39,018 nt of DNA from Verrucomicrobiota bacterium (GTDB taxonomy: Bacteria; Verrucomicrobiota; Verrucomicrobiia; Verrucomicrobiales; Akkermansiaceae), in NCBI GenBank assembly GCA_004294095.1, contig RDZR01000052.1, forward strand, positions 1 to 39,018, read 5' to 3'. Made by a program: the position numbers and the translations under genes. Under the pieces are notes generated by a model. It did no database searches and had not been told where the DNA came from. It worked only from the letters and a program-made list of their open reading frames with translations. Below are positions 9,599-20,021 of this stretch, in pieces (the first letter of the stretch is position 1; each line of letters begins with the position of its first letter).

Positions 9599-11212
9599 AT
9601 GACCATTTCCCAACCTGATGATGCCAGTTTGCTGATTCGCTGCCCCAGTTGTAGCCAACGCTTCAAAGTGGGTGAGGAATTGCGCGGACGGATGGTAGAA
9701 TGCGGCGCGTGCGAACATCGCTTCCGAATTGAAGATGACGTCATTGTTCGCGCGAAGAAAATTTATCCCGGCGAGAAAAAAGGTGTTTCAAGCACGGCAT
9801 TTTTGCGGGTGCCAAAGCCGGTGGAAACTCCTGCGGGATTTCAACATCCAGTCGCTAATTATTTAGAATCAGTCGATCCTACTTTTCTCGAGCCTATTTC
9901 TCCCTTGCGCATCCTCGGTGCGATTTTTGGGGTTGGCGTGATGGCATTCATCGCGATGCTACTGGTTTTTCAGACTGGGCCGGCTGGTGCTTTGAACGGC
10001 ATGACGCTTGTTAGCCGTCTGATGATGAGCGGCTTTGCTTCGCTCCTCGGTCTGTGTTTGCTCATTTATGGGAATCCTAGGGCTCAGAAAAAAGCTGCGG
10101 GTGTTGCTTTGCTTATGTCTGCTGGACTGATCGCCCTAGCATTTCATTTCGGCCAAGATGCAGATCGTAAACATGAAGCCAAGCAGAGGGCGAAAAAACT
10201 CGAGATTCCTGCCCCAGAAGTCTTTGATGGTGCTGCCAATGATACAGATGAAATCGCGGTGCTGCGTAAGAAAATTGGCACGGATCCATTGGTCGCGGAA
10301 ATTGAGCGCAATATGAAGCTGGATCCACCACGCAGTGTTTTCGGCATTTGGATTCGCGACTTGCTGGATAGTAATCGAATTCTCGTCCGAGACTATATTA
10401 TCAGTGAGACAGCAGCAGATCCATCATCCCACATTTACCCACGGGGCGATGGAAATTATCTGATGGTCCTGATTGCTCCCAAGCAGAATTTAGAAGAACT
10501 GCCTAAAGTGCTGGGAACGTTGGGGAAATCCACTGAGGTGTATGATAAAATTTCGGTCGTCGAAGTGGATATAGAAAATAAAAATTTTGTCGAAGGGCCA
10601 ATCGATAAACTCAGCAATCGAGATGATCCAGCATTCTATGAACTCAACAAACGTGAGCTCGATAGCATTGACAAAGAACGCATTCAGCGAGCAGTTATTC
10701 GCTTGGTGGATGCTGAGCCACGGGCCTATCGGGAAGATATCTCAAGGCGGCTCGTCGATCTTTTAGGAAACCAAGAGATGGACTTCGAGTCTGACCTGAG
10801 TCGTGCTCTGCTTTTATGGGGCACTGATTTTCCACCTGCATCGACTGCGGCGGTTAAATCTGCACAAGCGCTTAAGATCAGAGGCAAGGTCTTACCCCCT
10901 CCTTTGGTGGACTTAATCGCCAAAACGCCTTCTTCGGAATCAATCAAATTTATCTACGAGTTGTGGTTGGGTGACCCAACGCGCTGGGAAGAGCACTTTT
11001 CTAAAATCGGCCAAAATGCAGAAGAAACGATTCTTTCTAACATACAAAAATTCACCCCCATCACGCTCCAATCTTCAATCCGCTTGCTAGGGCAAATTGG
11101 CGGGACGAAAAGCATCGGCATGCTTTCTTCACTTGGTCCCCAGCAAAATCCGGAAACCCGCATTCTGATAGATCAGGCGCTGAGCTCCATCCGTCAGCGC
11201 GCAGGGAATTGA
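9599..11212 (+). CDS. Zinc-ribbon membrane protein, function unknown
   Basis: This 537-residue protein starts with an MJ0042-type zinc ribbon: CPSC (C15, C18) and CGAC (C35, C38) flanking a short beta segment. Three hydrophobic segments follow at roughly residues 101-125 (GAIFGVGVMAFIAMLLVF), 133-155 (MMSGFASLLGLCLLIY) and 160-182 (AAGVALLMSAGLIALAF). The remaining ~340 residues are soluble and have no motif I recognise; the last part looks helical and repeat-like, possibly HEAT-like. The zinc ribbon should be cytoplasmic. The next gene has the same ribbon with identical cysteine positions, so the two probably work together. No enzymatic role can be assigned. Confidence 0.75.
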   Translation: MTISQPDDASLLIRCPSCSQRFKVGEELRGRMVECGACEHRFRIEDDVIVRAKKIYPGEKKGVSSTAFLRVPKPVETPAGFQHPVANYLESVDPTFLEPISPLRILGAIFGVGVMAFIAMLLVFQTGPAGALNGMTLVSRLMMSGFASLLGLCLLIYGNPRAQKKAAGVALLMSAGLIALAFHFGQDADRKHEAKQRAKKLEIPAPEVFDGAANDTDEIAVLRKKIGTDPLVAEIERNMKLDPPRSVFGIWIRDLLDSNRILVRDYIISETAADPSSHIYPRGDGNYLMVLIAPKQNLEELPKVLGTLGKSTEVYDKISVVEVDIENKNFVEGPIDKLSNRDDPAFYELNKRELDSIDKERIQRAVIRLVDAEPRAYREDISRRLVDLLGNQEMDFESDLSRALLLWGTDFPPASTAAVKSAQALKIRGKVLPPPLVDLIAKTPSSESIKFIYELWLGDPTRWEEHFSKIGQNAEETILSNIQKFTPITLQSSIRLLGQIGGTKSIGMLSSLGPQQNPETRILIDQALSSIRQRAGN

Positions 11213-11213
11213 T

Positions 11214-11250
11214 TTTTTGCATGCGCAAGCTTGCAGGCAGCATGCAAAAA
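11214..11250. repeat. Perfect 11-bp inverted repeat just after a stop codon
   Basis: The arms are TTTTTGCATGC (11214-11224) and GCATGCAAAAA (11240-11250), with a 15-base loop. The loop itself contains the 10-base palindrome GCAAGCTTGC. It begins two bases after the stop of the preceding gene. There is no T tract after the stem on either strand, so it is not a canonical intrinsic terminator. It could be an RNA processing hairpin or a protein site. Confidence 0.7.
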
Positions 11251-11268
11251 GTCGAAAGTTAGAATGCG

Positions 11269-12393
11269 ATGCAAACCCGAGATGCTACGCGCCGATGGAG
11301 CGCATTTATCTGCCCGCAATGCCAATTTGTTTTTCGTGTGCCCAAAGCACATCTAGGACAGCGTGCCTTGTGTCCTGGTTGCCAAGCGTGGGTGCGCATC
11401 CCTGATCTAACGGAAGAGACCCCTGAACTCAAAGTGCCGCAAACCGCTCCCATCTCAGAAACGCAAACACTCAAACCTGCGGACCTTACTCGCATCCGCA
11501 GAAAAAAACGCAGCAAAGGCAAACGTAGCGCCAAAGATGAAGTCGGCTGGGAGCGCGATGCGCACAGATCATCGTCTAAAGAGAACCGTCAGCTCAGGCT
11601 TCTCATGATCTGCGGGGCCGTTCTTTTCTTCGGCGCCCTCGCCGGCATTTCCTTTCTCTTTCTCAATAAAGAGAAGCCATTGCCACCGTTGCCAACATCT
11701 CAGCCCCCCGTGGTGGCCGCAGACTCAACTCAGCAGAAAATCGCCGACATAACACCTACACGCGAGCAAGAGCTGCTCAAAGAAGCCGAGCCATTGGTGG
11801 CCAATTTCCTCAATGCAACAACCATTCAAGAAATCCTACCACTCATCCGCAATCCGGAAAAAACAGAAGCCAAAATATTGGCCATGTATCCCGATGGCAC
11901 CTTTCCTGCCCTCGGTCTAACCAAATTTAATGAGCAGGGGAAGCTCGCGATGAAAGGAAAATTGCTGGCCATTCCCGTTCGCCTTCGCTCTGGAGAACTG
12001 CGTCCTATCGCAGTTCTATTCGATCATGATCAATTGAAAATCGATTGGGAAAGTTGGGTCGGCTGGTCCGAAATGTCATGGCCTGATTTTTTAGAGAAAA
12101 AACCTGCTACCCCCGTGGAATTTCGTGTCGATGTCTCAGATGTGGACTACTATAACTTTAGTTTCACCGATGATAAGAAATGGCAATCCTATCAATTGCG
12201 CTCCGTGGATGGTGAACATCTCGTTTACGCTTACGTCCTGCGCGATAGCGAATTGCATGGCAAGCTCAAGCCCCTTGTAGAGACAAAAACACGCATGCAA
12301 ATCCTTAAGCTGAAATATCCTGAAGGCGCGTTGCGAGAAGACCAAGTCATCATCGATAGCTTCGTCCATGATGGCTGGGTCATTTCCGAATAA
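11269..12393 (+). CDS. Zinc-ribbon, single-pass membrane protein
   Basis: This 374-residue protein has an N-terminal zinc ribbon, CPQC (C15, C18) and CPGC (C35, C38). A basic region (RIRRKKRSKGKRS) follows, then one membrane segment near residues 109-130 (LLMICGAVLFFGALAGISFLF). The remaining ~240 residues would be outside the cytoplasm, and I recognise no domain in them. The ATG at 11269 is chosen because the ribbon begins straight after it. The cysteine spacing is identical to the upstream gene, which suggests a paralogous or partner pair. The following gene begins 8 bases later, so this is probably an operon running into hrpA. Confidence 0.75.
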   Translation: MQTRDATRRWSAFICPQCQFVFRVPKAHLGQRALCPGCQAWVRIPDLTEETPELKVPQTAPISETQTLKPADLTRIRRKKRSKGKRSAKDEVGWERDAHRSSSKENRQLRLLMICGAVLFFGALAGISFLFLNKEKPLPPLPTSQPPVVAADSTQQKIADITPTREQELLKEAEPLVANFLNATTIQEILPLIRNPEKTEAKILAMYPDGTFPALGLTKFNEQGKLAMKGKLLAIPVRLRSGELRPIAVLFDHDQLKIDWESWVGWSEMSWPDFLEKKPATPVEFRVDVSDVDYYNFSFTDDKKWQSYQLRSVDGEHLVYAYVLRDSELHGKLKPLVETKTRMQILKLKYPEGALREDQVIIDSFVHDGWVISE

Positions 12394-12401
12394 CCATCAT
12401 C

Positions 12402-13814
12402 ATGATCCCTACCATTTACGAAAAATCGCTCGAACTGAATCTCGACCCCGCAGTCTATGGCACGCTCGCCGAGATTGGCGCTGGCCAAGAAACGGCGAAC
12501 TGCTTTTTTCGCGCTTCGGGAAGTTCCGGTCTAGTGGCTAAAACCATCTCCGCTTATGACATGACCATGAGCGATGCCATCTATGGGCATGCCGTGCGCT
12601 ACGTGTCAAAGGAGCGGCTCGTCGCGATGCTCGATCATGAGTATCAGATTTTGTTAGAAAGGCTCGGACCCAAGCGTGGTGCCAACACCACTTTTTTTTC
12701 TTTTTGCAACACCGTCCGTGCTCGTGGCTGGAATGATCAGGGAGAATGCCACGGCTGGATCGGCCTGCGCTACCAGATGAAACCAGGCGATCCGCCGGCG
12801 GACATCATCATGCATGTCCGGCTGTTAGATGCGCGGACAATTGATCAAATGGAAGTGTTAGGCGCACTCGGAGTGAATCTCATCTACGCAGCCTATCGTC
12901 ACCGTGGTCATTTGAAACGCTTCGTCGAATCATTGATGGACCATGTGCCTGCCTCCCGCGTGGAAATTGACGTGCTCAACTTTACCGGCCACGGATACGG
13001 ATTTTTTGATAACCGATTATGTGCTCTGCAGCTCGTTGAAAGTGGTCTAACAGATGCGACCATGTTTCTGCCTAACGGGGAAGTCGTTCAGCCAGCGGAA
13101 GCACTTTACAAAAAGCCAGTCATGCTGCTTCGCGGCAGTTTCGCGCCATTGATGAATATTCATCTCTCCATGCTTCAGCAAGCTCGTCCAGGGTTCTCGC
13201 GATTGTTAGATTCTAACAATTCAGCGGAAATCGTCGAGGTTTGTGAAATTTCCATGCAAAACTTGCTGCGTGGAATAGGCGTCGATCCCATGCAATTTTT
13301 AGACCGTGCAGACGCGCTGCAAGCAAATGGCAAAACCGTCCTCGTTTCCCGCTGCGCAGAATTTCACCGCCTCTCTGCTTTGCTACGGCGCTGCACCAAT
13401 CAACCGATCGGCATCATCTTGAGTATTGGTTTGCTTAACGAATTGTTCAAACCCAAGTGGTCTGAAAATCTCGCTGGCGGGTTGTTAGAATCGTTTGGGA
13501 GATTATTCAAAGATGGTGTTTCACTGCACGTTTTTCCTTGGAAAAATCGCAAAACGGGAGAACTCGTCTCCGCGAGTAATTTCCGCGCACCATCTCTCAG
13601 TAAGCACCTTTATGAACATTTTCTGATCAATCATCGAATCATTGATGTGCCTTGCGATGATCTTCGGTTGTTAGATTATACTGGCCGCGATGTTTGCCGC
13701 TTGATTCTAACAGGTGATGAAAAATGGCGTGAATTAGTTCCCCCTGCATCATGGAAAATGGCGGAATGCCACGCCCAACAGATGCAGCAGTTCAATGCAC
13801 AACCCGCCGTCTGA
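12402..13814 (+). CDS. Conserved protein of unknown function (470 aa)
   Basis: This is a soluble 470-residue protein beginning with LDPAVYGTLAEIGAGQETANCFFRA. The opening block resembles a widespread bacterial family that I recall under unreliable transferred names and without an established function. I see no signal peptide, membrane segment or catalytic motif I can name; conserved-looking stretches include SAYDMTMSDAIYG and NFTGHGYGFFDN. It ends 20 bases inside the start of hrpA, indicating translational coupling. TGTTAGA motifs are very dense here: seven or more, including an inverted adjacent pair at 13204-13218. Confidence 0.7.
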   Translation: MIPTIYEKSLELNLDPAVYGTLAEIGAGQETANCFFRASGSSGLVAKTISAYDMTMSDAIYGHAVRYVSKERLVAMLDHEYQILLERLGPKRGANTTFFSFCNTVRARGWNDQGECHGWIGLRYQMKPGDPPADIIMHVRLLDARTIDQMEVLGALGVNLIYAAYRHRGHLKRFVESLMDHVPASRVEIDVLNFTGHGYGFFDNRLCALQLVESGLTDATMFLPNGEVVQPAEALYKKPVMLLRGSFAPLMNIHLSMLQQARPGFSRLLDSNNSAEIVEVCEISMQNLLRGIGVDPMQFLDRADALQANGKTVLVSRCAEFHRLSALLRRCTNQPIGIILSIGLLNELFKPKWSENLAGGLLESFGRLFKDGVSLHVFPWKNRKTGELVSASNFRAPSLSKHLYEHFLINHRIIDVPCDDLRLLDYTGRDVCRLILTGDEKWRELVPPASWKMAECHAQQMQQFNAQPAV

Positions 13815-16800
13815 GCAGCCAAGCACCGTGACCTTCTCAGGACATTGGAACTATCCGGGCGACTTGCCCGTCGTCGCTCATCGCGATGAAATTCTCGCCG
13901 CCATCGGTGCTCACCAAGTGGTGGTGGTAGTGAGTGATACGGGTTCTGGAAAAACGACCCAACTGCCAAAAATGGTGGCCGAGGCACTCGGTGAAAATCC
14001 GGGCCGCATCGGCTGCACTCAACCGCGGCGCCTCGCCGCATCCAGCGTTGCCAAACGTGTGGCAGAAGAACTGTCCGTGCCGCTCGGCGGTTGGGTCGGC
14101 TATCAAGTGCGCTTCGAGGATCGCACTTCGCAAGACACACGCATCAAGTTCATGACGGATGGCATTCTGCTCGCTGAGACGCAGGGCGATCGCCAACTGC
14201 GCCAATACCAAGCGATCATTCTGGACGAAGCTCACGAACGCTCACTCAATATCGATTTTCTGTTAGGCTATCTCAAGCGGTTGTTAGAAAAACGTGGCGA
14301 TCTCAAGTTAATCATCTCATCGGCGACTCTGGATGCAGGCGGCTTTGCTGCATTCTTTGCTCGGGAGGGCCACGAGGTGCCGATCATTCAAGCACCGGGG
14401 AAATTATTTCCCGTCGCTGAATTTTTTTTAGCCCCCTCAGATGATGAAGAATTGCCGCAACATGTCGCGCGGGCGGTGGACCACTTGAGCACTCTGGATC
14501 CAATGGGCGATGTGCTCGTCTTTCTCCCCGGAGAGCGAGAAATTCGAGAGTGCGCAGAAGTGTTAGATGGCCGATCGTTTCGTTCCACAGAAGTGCTGCC
14601 GCTCTACGCGCGTCTCAGCATGCAGGACCAGCAGCGCGTTTTCCAACCCGGCAACAAACGCCGCATCATTCTCGCAACCAACGTCGCTGAAACGTCACTG
14701 ACCATTCCGCGCATCGCTGCAGTGATCGATTCTGGCCTTGCCCGCGTCAACCGTTGGAGTCCGGGAAAAGGCGTGCAACGCTTGCAAATTGAACCGATTA
14801 GCCAAGCCAGTGCACGCCAGCGCATGGGCCGCTGCGGGCGCGTGCGCGATGGGATTTGCATCCGGCTTTACGATGAAGTCACGCTCGCAGAGCAACCTCC
14901 ATTTTCCGATCCAGAAATCCGCCGCAGTTCGCTCGCAGGTGTGATTTTGAGAATGAAGTCATTGGCTCTGCCGGACATCGAAGAGTTTCCTCTGTTAGAT
15001 CCGCCTGCACCCAAAGCAATCGCGGAAGGTTACCGCACCTTGCGGGAAATCGATGCGCTGGATGCTCATAAAAATCTGACGAAGGCAGGCTCGGATATGG
15101 CAAAAATTCCGGTCGATCCTCGCTTGGCAAAAATGCTGCTCGCCGCCAGAGAGAACAACTGCCTAACAGAAGCCATTGTGTTAGTGGCCGGCTTGGAATC
15201 GAACGATCCACGCGAAAGACCAGCGGAAAAAGCGCAAGAAGCTGATGCCGCACAAGCTCGGTGGAAAGATGTGGAGAGTGATTTCATGAGCCTGCTTCGC
15301 CTGTGGGTGGATCTATCTGAATTCGACGAGGGGAGGGGACGCTGGCGTCGAAATGCCCTGCGTAAATTCTCGCTGCGCCATTTTATCAATGCTCGTCGTG
15401 TTCTCGAATGGAGTGGCATCGCGGAAGAATTGTGCGGCTTGTTAGAAAGCTTGTGGAAAATTCGCATTCCACCGCTGCGGAAGATTCAGTTAGATTCTGG
15501 ATTGCCCGACGTGCTGCATCGCTCGCTGTTAGCAGGCGTTCCTCGCCAGTTTGCATTGTGGGATCCGCAGGCGAAAATCTATCGCAGTGCCAGTGGCGGC
15601 TCGTTTTCGATTTTTCCCGGCTCCTGTTTGTTTGGTCGGGCCAAGCGTCCGATGTGGGTGCTTGCGATGGAACTGGTGGAAACAAGCCGCCTGTGGGCTC
15701 GCAAAGTGGCGAGCATCGACCCCGCGTGGATCGAGCAAGTCGCACCTCATCTGTGCCGCAAACTCTATGGAGAAGTCAGATGGGATGCGGATCAAGGTGC
15801 CGTTTATGCCAATGAATCAGTCATTTGCGGCGGGCTGATTGTTGTTTCAGGAAGGCGAGTCCACTACGGACGCATCGATGCCAAAGCTGCTCGCGGAGTA
15901 TTCATTCGCGAGGGATTGCTGACGGGAGCTGTTAGACAAAAACTCAAATTCGTCACGGAGATGAAGGAGCTCCGCGAGCAAATGACGGCGATCGAGACCA
16001 AGCTGCGGCGGCCTGCCGGATTGTGGAGTGATGAGGCTCTCATCGATTGGTTAGAAGCGCGAATCCCTGATTCGGTGCATACGACAGCAGCTTTTGAAAA
16101 ATGGTGTCTGGAACAAGGCGACGCATTTTCTTTACAGCTCCATCATGTGGTGGCGGAGGATTTGGATGATCTCGGACTTGAGCGATTTCCCGATGAAATC
16201 ATGCACGAAGGGGAAAATTATTCGATTTATTACCACGTCGGCCAAGGCGATCGAGACGATGGTGTTTGCTATGGAGTTTGGGTGGACCAATTACCGAGAT
16301 TTCCAGACTGGCTGTTAGAATGGGGGATTGATGGCAATTTAGCTGATCGAGTGGAATCACTCATTCGCGGGCTGCCTAAAGATTTCCGCCGAGCATGCCA
16401 ACCAGTGGCGCAAACGGTCGATTCATTCGTCGAGCTTTGGTCTTTGGCGCCAAAAGATCGTCCACTCAAGCAAGCACTTTGCGAGCACCTAGAAGCTCGC
16501 TGTGGAGTGAAAATTCCGTTAGATGCCATCGATTTTTCACGCCTCCCTGCGGCCATGCGATCGAAAATATGGGTCTGCGATGATGCCGGTGAAGAAATGG
16601 CGTTTGGCGAAGATGTCACACAAGTGAAAATGCAGTTAGCCGCTTGCATGAAAGAGCGCTTCGAAGCCGTGGCCAACGAGGAAGTCGCCCGCAGTGGATT
16701 GACTTCATGGGATGGTGAGGCGTTGCCTTGCTCGATCGCCACACCCGGAGGTCTCGCATTTCCTTCTCTAACAGACGAAGGCAATGCGGTGGGCATTGTG

Positions 16801-17529
16801 GCGAGCACCAGTCTCGCAGAATCCACGGAATTGCACCGCGCAGGTGGCGCTCGTTTGTTGTGCCTTGCCGCGCCCCAACAAATTCAACATCTCACCAAAA
16901 AATTTCCGTTAGGAATGAATGCCCGCATCGGGCTTTCCCACCTTGGTCAAGGTGGCACCACCATTGATGATCTGCTGCTCCTCACCGCAGAAGTTTTGGC
17001 GGCTGGCCCCTTTCCTCGTGCGCCACAGGATTTCCATCAGCTCAGTGCGGCCCGGCGTGGCAATTGGCACGATGCTGCTGGCAAAGTTGGCGCATGCCTC
17101 GACGCAATCGTTGAGCAGCGCACAACCATAGAAGCTTGGCTCTCGAAGCAACGCAGTGACCGCAATCTAACAGAAATATGCGAGGATCTTGATGAACAGT
17201 GGCAATGGCTTTTTCGCTCGCGTTTTATTTGGCGCGCTGGGACCATCGAGTGCTTTGAGTATCCACGAAGGTTGCGCGCGATCAGCTCAAGAATTGGCAG
17301 AATCCAGTCTCTCCCTTTGATCAAAGATTTGGAAAAAACCCAGCGTTTGCGCGTTCTCTGGCAGCCGTGGTTTTCACGCTGGATCGATCAGCCTGAAGAT
17401 CCTGCACTCTGGCACATCGGTTGGTTGTTAGAAGAATACCGCGTTTCATTGTTTGCTCCAGATATACCATTGCGCAGCAAAATTTCTGAAAAAATCATTA
17501 AAAGTGCGCTGGAAACTTTGGTTAGATAA
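13795..17529 (+). CDS. hrpA: ATP-dependent RNA helicase HrpA (DEAH box)
   Basis: This 1244-residue DEAH-box helicase is close to the usual HrpA length (~1300). Visible motifs are Walker A GSGKT (50-54), TQPRR (75-79), DEAH (144-147) and SAT (176-178). Further on are [11 protein letters not shown] and QRMGRCGR (motifs V and VI). The long region after the helicase core matches the HrpA-specific C-terminal extension (DUF3418-type). HrpA acts on mRNA and, in E. coli, helps rescue collided ribosomes; that role is family knowledge and is not shown here. The ATG at 13795 overlaps the end of the previous gene by 20 bases. Its 3' end overlaps the convergent transporter gene by 8 bases. Confidence 0.93.
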   Translation: MHNPPSEQPSTVTFSGHWNYPGDLPVVAHRDEILAAIGAHQVVVVVSDTGSGKTTQLPKMVAEALGENPGRIGCTQPRRLAASSVAKRVAEELSVPLGGWVGYQVRFEDRTSQDTRIKFMTDGILLAETQGDRQLRQYQAIILDEAHERSLNIDFLLGYLKRLLEKRGDLKLIISSATLDAGGFAAFFAREGHEVPIIQAPGKLFPVAEFFLAPSDDEELPQHVARAVDHLSTLDPMGDVLVFLPGEREIRECAEVLDGRSFRSTEVLPLYARLSMQDQQRVFQPGNKRRIILATNVAETSLTIPRIAAVIDSGLARVNRWSPGKGVQRLQIEPISQASARQRMGRCGRVRDGICIRLYDEVTLAEQPPFSDPEIRRSSLAGVILRMKSLALPDIEEFPLLDPPAPKAIAEGYRTLREIDALDAHKNLTKAGSDMAKIPVDPRLAKMLLAARENNCLTEAIVLVAGLESNDPRERPAEKAQEADAAQARWKDVESDFMSLLRLWVDLSEFDEGRGRWRRNALRKFSLRHFINARRVLEWSGIAEELCGLLESLWKIRIPPLRKIQLDSGLPDVLHRSLLAGVPRQFALWDPQAKIYRSASGGSFSIFPGSCLFGRAKRPMWVLAMELVETSRLWARKVASIDPAWIEQVAPHLCRKLYGEVRWDADQGAVYANESVICGGLIVVSGRRVHYGRIDAKAARGVFIREGLLTGAVRQKLKFVTEMKELREQMTAIETKLRRPAGLWSDEALIDWLEARIPDSVHTTAAFEKWCLEQGDAFSLQLHHVVAEDLDDLGLERFPDEIMHEGENYSIYYHVGQGDRDDGVCYGVWVDQLPRFPDWLLEWGIDGNLADRVESLIRGLPKDFRRACQPVAQTVDSFVELWSLAPKDRPLKQALCEHLEARCGVKIPLDAIDFSRLPAAMRSKIWVCDDAGEEMAFGEDVTQVKMQLAACMKERFEAVANEEVARSGLTSWDGEALPCSIATPGGLAFPSLTDEGNAVGIVASTSLAESTELHRAGGARLLCLAAPQQIQHLTKKFPLGMNARIGLSHLGQGGTTIDDLLLLTAEVLAAGPFPRAPQDFHQLSAARRGNWHDAAGKVGACLDAIVEQRTTIEAWLSKQRSDRNLTEICEDLDEQWQWLFRSRFIWRAGTIECFEYPRRLRAISSRIGRIQSLPLIKDLEKTQRLRVLWQPWFSRWIDQPEDPALWHIGWLLEEYRVSLFAPDIPLRSKISEKIIKSALETLVR

Positions 17530-18733
17530 CCCACAAACCAACGATTGCGGCGCTCATCAAATTTGACATCGTGCCCGCCAAAACAGCCTTGATGCCTAAG
17601 CGGGCAATATCTGAGCGGCGGTTCGGTGCCATACTCCCAAGCCCACCTAACAGAATGGCAATGGATGATAGATTCGCAAACCCGCAGAGGGCGACGGCGC
17701 AGATCGCTTGTGTTTTGTTAGAAAACGATTTCATCCACTCAACGTATTGGATGTAAGCGACAAATTCGTTGAGCACCAGTTTCTGCCCGATCAAACTACC
17801 GCCGCGGATTGCATCGTGCCAAGGCACGCCAATCATCCACGCCACCGGACGAAAAGCATGGCCAAGAACGGCTTGCAGGCTCCAATTGTTAGCCCCAAAC
17901 CAATTTCCTAGCCCGCCTAACAGTAAATTGAGCAACGCGATCAATCCGATGAATGCCAATAGCATTGCGCCCACATTGAGTGCGAGTTGCAAGCCCGTTG
18001 AAGCACCAAAAGCAGCTGCATCTAACACATTAGTCGGCTTATTTTCGCCTTCGGCAAAGTCCTTGCGAGATTCATCAGGCCTTTCGGTTTCTGGAATCAA
18101 GAGCTTGGCAAAAAGCAATCCACCGGGTGCTGCCATGAAGGATGCTGCGATCAGATATTCAATTTTCACTCCTAACAGAACGTATCCGGCGAGAATGGAT
18201 CCAGCGACGCTCGCGAGCCCGCCGACCATCACTGCGAATAATTCCGAGCGCGTCATATTCGCAATATAGGGCTTCACCACCAGCGGCGCTTCAGTTTGGC
18301 CGACAAAAATATTCGCTGCGGCAGAGAGTGATTCCGCACGGCTGGTGCCTAACATTTTTTTCAGTAACCCACCTAACAGACGGATGATGATGTCCATGAT
18401 TTTCAGGTGATAGAGCACCGCGATGAGCGAGGAAAAAAAGATGATCATCGGCAGCACTTGCAGCGCGAAAACGAAGCCGACTTCTGGCTGGCCACGAGTC
18501 AGCCCACCAAACAGGAAATCCACGCCATCTTTGCCGGCGCTGATGGCCATGGTCACCTGATTGCTCGCCCACTCGAGCGCGGATCTCCCCGCGGGTAAAC
18601 CGAAGACGATGGCCGCGATGCTCACTTGCAGGGCAAAGGCGACTCCAACGGTGCGCCAGCGAATCGCTGATTTTTTTTCTGAGAGAAAATATGCCACAGC
18701 AAATAAAATCACGATTCCCACTAAGCCGTTCAT
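17522..18733 (-). CDS. Concentrative nucleoside transporter (NupC/CNT family)
   Basis: This 403-residue inner-membrane protein matches the CNT family, which imports nucleosides with H+ or Na+. Evidence: an N-terminal hydrophobic helix ([15 protein letters not shown]), the loop [12 protein letters not shown] at 145-156 (the CNT substrate/cation motif), and [10 protein letters not shown] plus [23 protein letters not shown] near the C terminus. About eight to ten hydrophobic segments can be counted, as expected. Substrate range and coupling ion cannot be read. It is convergent with hrpA, overlapping by 8 bases. Confidence 0.93.
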   Translation of the reverse strand: MNGLVGIVILFAVAYFLSEKKSAIRWRTVGVAFALQVSIAAIVFGLPAGRSALEWASNQVTMAISAGKDGVDFLFGGLTRGQPEVGFVFALQVLPMIIFFSSLIAVLYHLKIMDIIIRLLGGLLKKMLGTSRAESLSAAANIFVGQTEAPLVVKPYIANMTRSELFAVMVGGLASVAGSILAGYVLLGVKIEYLIAASFMAAPGGLLFAKLLIPETERPDESRKDFAEGENKPTNVLDAAAFGASTGLQLALNVGAMLLAFIGLIALLNLLLGGLGNWFGANNWSLQAVLGHAFRPVAWMIGVPWHDAIRGGSLIGQKLVLNEFVAYIQYVEWMKSFSNKTQAICAVALCGFANLSSIAILLGGLGSMAPNRRSDIARLGIKAVLAGTMSNLMSAAIVGLWVI

Positions 18734-18788
18734 AAGAAAAATCTAGTAAATCGATATGCGTTGAAAAGACAATACGCGGGGGAAATAA

Positions 18789-18806
18789 GCTGTTTCGTCC
18801 AACAGC
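18789..18806 (-). terminator. Weak hairpin after the lipoprotein gene
   Basis: GCTGTT and AACAGC form a 6-bp stem with a 6-base loop. On the minus strand it is followed by TTATTTCC, a poor U tract. It lies between the lipoprotein stop and the transporter start, so it could end lipoprotein transcription. Confidence 0.25.
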
Positions 18807-18863
18807 CTAGCTATCGGCTTGCATGAGGGGGCTGAGTTGTTTGAAGGAAGTCCGCGAGCTGTC

Positions 18864-19385
18864 TCAACGCACCCTGCGGCCAACGGATAAACTGCCAAAT
18901 CTCCGGCAAATGATGCAGTGGTCATTCACAAAGTGGATCTCGATATCCAACGAAGCATATTGAGGCGATGGCTGGTAAATTAAAGCCCCGCCCATGCTCG
19001 GGTTGGCGTATCCGTGCGGATTTTGCATCACGATGTTGATGCGCAGATGGTCGCCTTCCGGAGATTCGATGAATTCCCAACGCGCGGAGCCGGGCAGAAC
19101 TTTCCCACGTTGAGCGCCGCTGGCACCTTGCGGCGGGCGCCCAGTGGAATCGAGAATTGAACCGTCATTGCCGCGTAAACGGAAATGTCCGCCGCGCATG
19201 AATTCCATCGTCCCGTCCATAAGCTCCCATTTCCCGACAATCAGCTTTTGTTTCGATTCGGTAAGCGGCTTGGCGGGAGTTAGACGTGAGGCCTGCGCCG
19301 CTGGCAGCGATGCCTGACTGAGCGGCACCGGCGCGCAACCCGCAAGAATGGCGATGATTACCAATATGAAATAACGCCCATGCAT
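18864..19385 (-). CDS. Putative lipoprotein, function unknown
   Basis: This 173-residue protein starts with MHGRYFILVIIAILAGCAPVP, a lipoprotein signal peptide with lipobox LAGC and lipidated cysteine at residue 17. The mature part has one recognisable trend, a small beta-type fold starting VGKWELMDGTMEF and rich in W, F and polar residues. This resembles 'lipocalin-like' or 'protein of unknown function' lipoproteins, but I cannot name a family. It is the last ordinary gene before the island: no TGTTAGA motif is found from here until lysC. Confidence 0.7.
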   Translation of the reverse strand: MHGRYFILVIIAILAGCAPVPLSQASLPAAQASRLTPAKPLTESKQKLIVGKWELMDGTMEFMRGGHFRLRGNDGSILDSTGRPPQGASGAQRGKVLPGSARWEFIESPEGDHLRINIVMQNPHGYANPSMGGALIYQPSPQYASLDIEIHFVNDHCIICRRFGSLSVGRRVR

Positions 19386-19588
19386 GATTCAGACACAAAT
19401 TCCTATTTTCTCCGATCAAAGGAAAAGTTCCTCCTCCTCAAACGTAGTTCAACAGCTCCTTTTGCCAAGATTTCTTTTGCCCAAAAAACGCGGCCAAATC
19501 GCCGCCAGATTCATGTTCGTAAGCGTCGCATAGTCGCCGATCGAGGGCCGTATTCCCTGCCGGATTTTTAGTAAAAAAATCGCCTCCT
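19386..19588. other. Non-coding left edge of the island
   Basis: This is a 203-base stretch between the lipoprotein start and the end of the hsdR debris. Short minus-strand frames run through it, but none resembles a known family. It probably holds the lipoprotein promoter and the unrecognisable left boundary of the acquired DNA. Confidence 0.4.
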
Positions 19589-19753
19589 TTAAACCCACTC
19601 CGCACAAAGCAGCTCCGCCTGTGCAAGCACGGTCTTCACAGCTTCTTCCTGCAAGTCGGGCGGGTAGCCGTGTTTGTTTAGGATGCGCTTCGCTATCACT
19701 TTGATTTTGGCGCGGGCACTTTCGCGGAGGGTCCAATCGATGGTCACGCGGTG
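19589..19753 (-). pseudogene. hsdR: hsdR fragment 3 (extreme C terminus)
   Basis: Minus-strand translation reads [17 protein letters not shown] followed by [18 protein letters not shown]-type sequence (here [18 protein letters not shown]) and a stop. This is the characteristic C-terminal end of type I restriction subunit HsdR (DUF3387 region), about 55 residues. It is cut off from the rest of the gene by insert A. Roughly 90-100 residues that normally precede it are missing. Confidence 0.8.
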
Positions 19754-19830
19754 GGAAAGTGCGAATGAAGAAGTGCGAATGAAGAAGTTTAGGCACTTCG
19801 ACCTTCGGAATTCATACTTCGGACTTCTCC
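19754..19830. repeat. Insert A: miniature TIR-like element in hsdR debris
   Basis: This ~77-bp insert starts with GGGAAAG (19753-19759) and contains two tandem copies of the 14-base unit GCGAATGAAGAAGT. It ends (reverse complement) with GGAGAAGTCCGAAGTATGAA, giving imperfect inverted ends. The composition (GAATGA/GAAGT words) matches inserts B and C. Exact borders are estimated from where HsdR homology stops on each side. Confidence 0.55.
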
Positions 19831-20021
19831 ACGTTCGTCCTTGAGCAGCTTCTCCAGCAGCTCGGCGGCGACGTTCTTGTGCTTAAGGCCGCGCACTTCG
19901 GCGAGGAACTGGTCGCTCAGGATGCTGATGTCCGGCTTGGGCAATCCGGCGGCGGTGAAGACGTCGATCACCTGGCCTTCGGTGGTGATGGCCTTGCTTA
20001 CTAGCTGGCGGATGGCGGCGG
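19831..20021 (-). pseudogene. hsdR: hsdR fragment 2 (C-proximal segment)
   Basis: Minus-strand translation gives [17 protein letters not shown], then [33 protein letters not shown] and [13 protein letters not shown]. This is the HsdR segment that normally lies ~100 residues after the helicase part. It is in a different frame from fragment 1 and runs into stops in insert A, so it cannot be part of a functional protein. Confidence 0.8.

Noticed and set aside
11213-11250. Intrinsic terminator at the 11-bp dyad
   Set aside because: The T run precedes the stem and pairs with the A run; there is no U tail after the hairpin.
19449-19796. 115-codon minus-strand frame across the left island edge
   Set aside because: It reads the hsdR C terminus in the wrong frame; the correct frame gives clear HsdR sequence.
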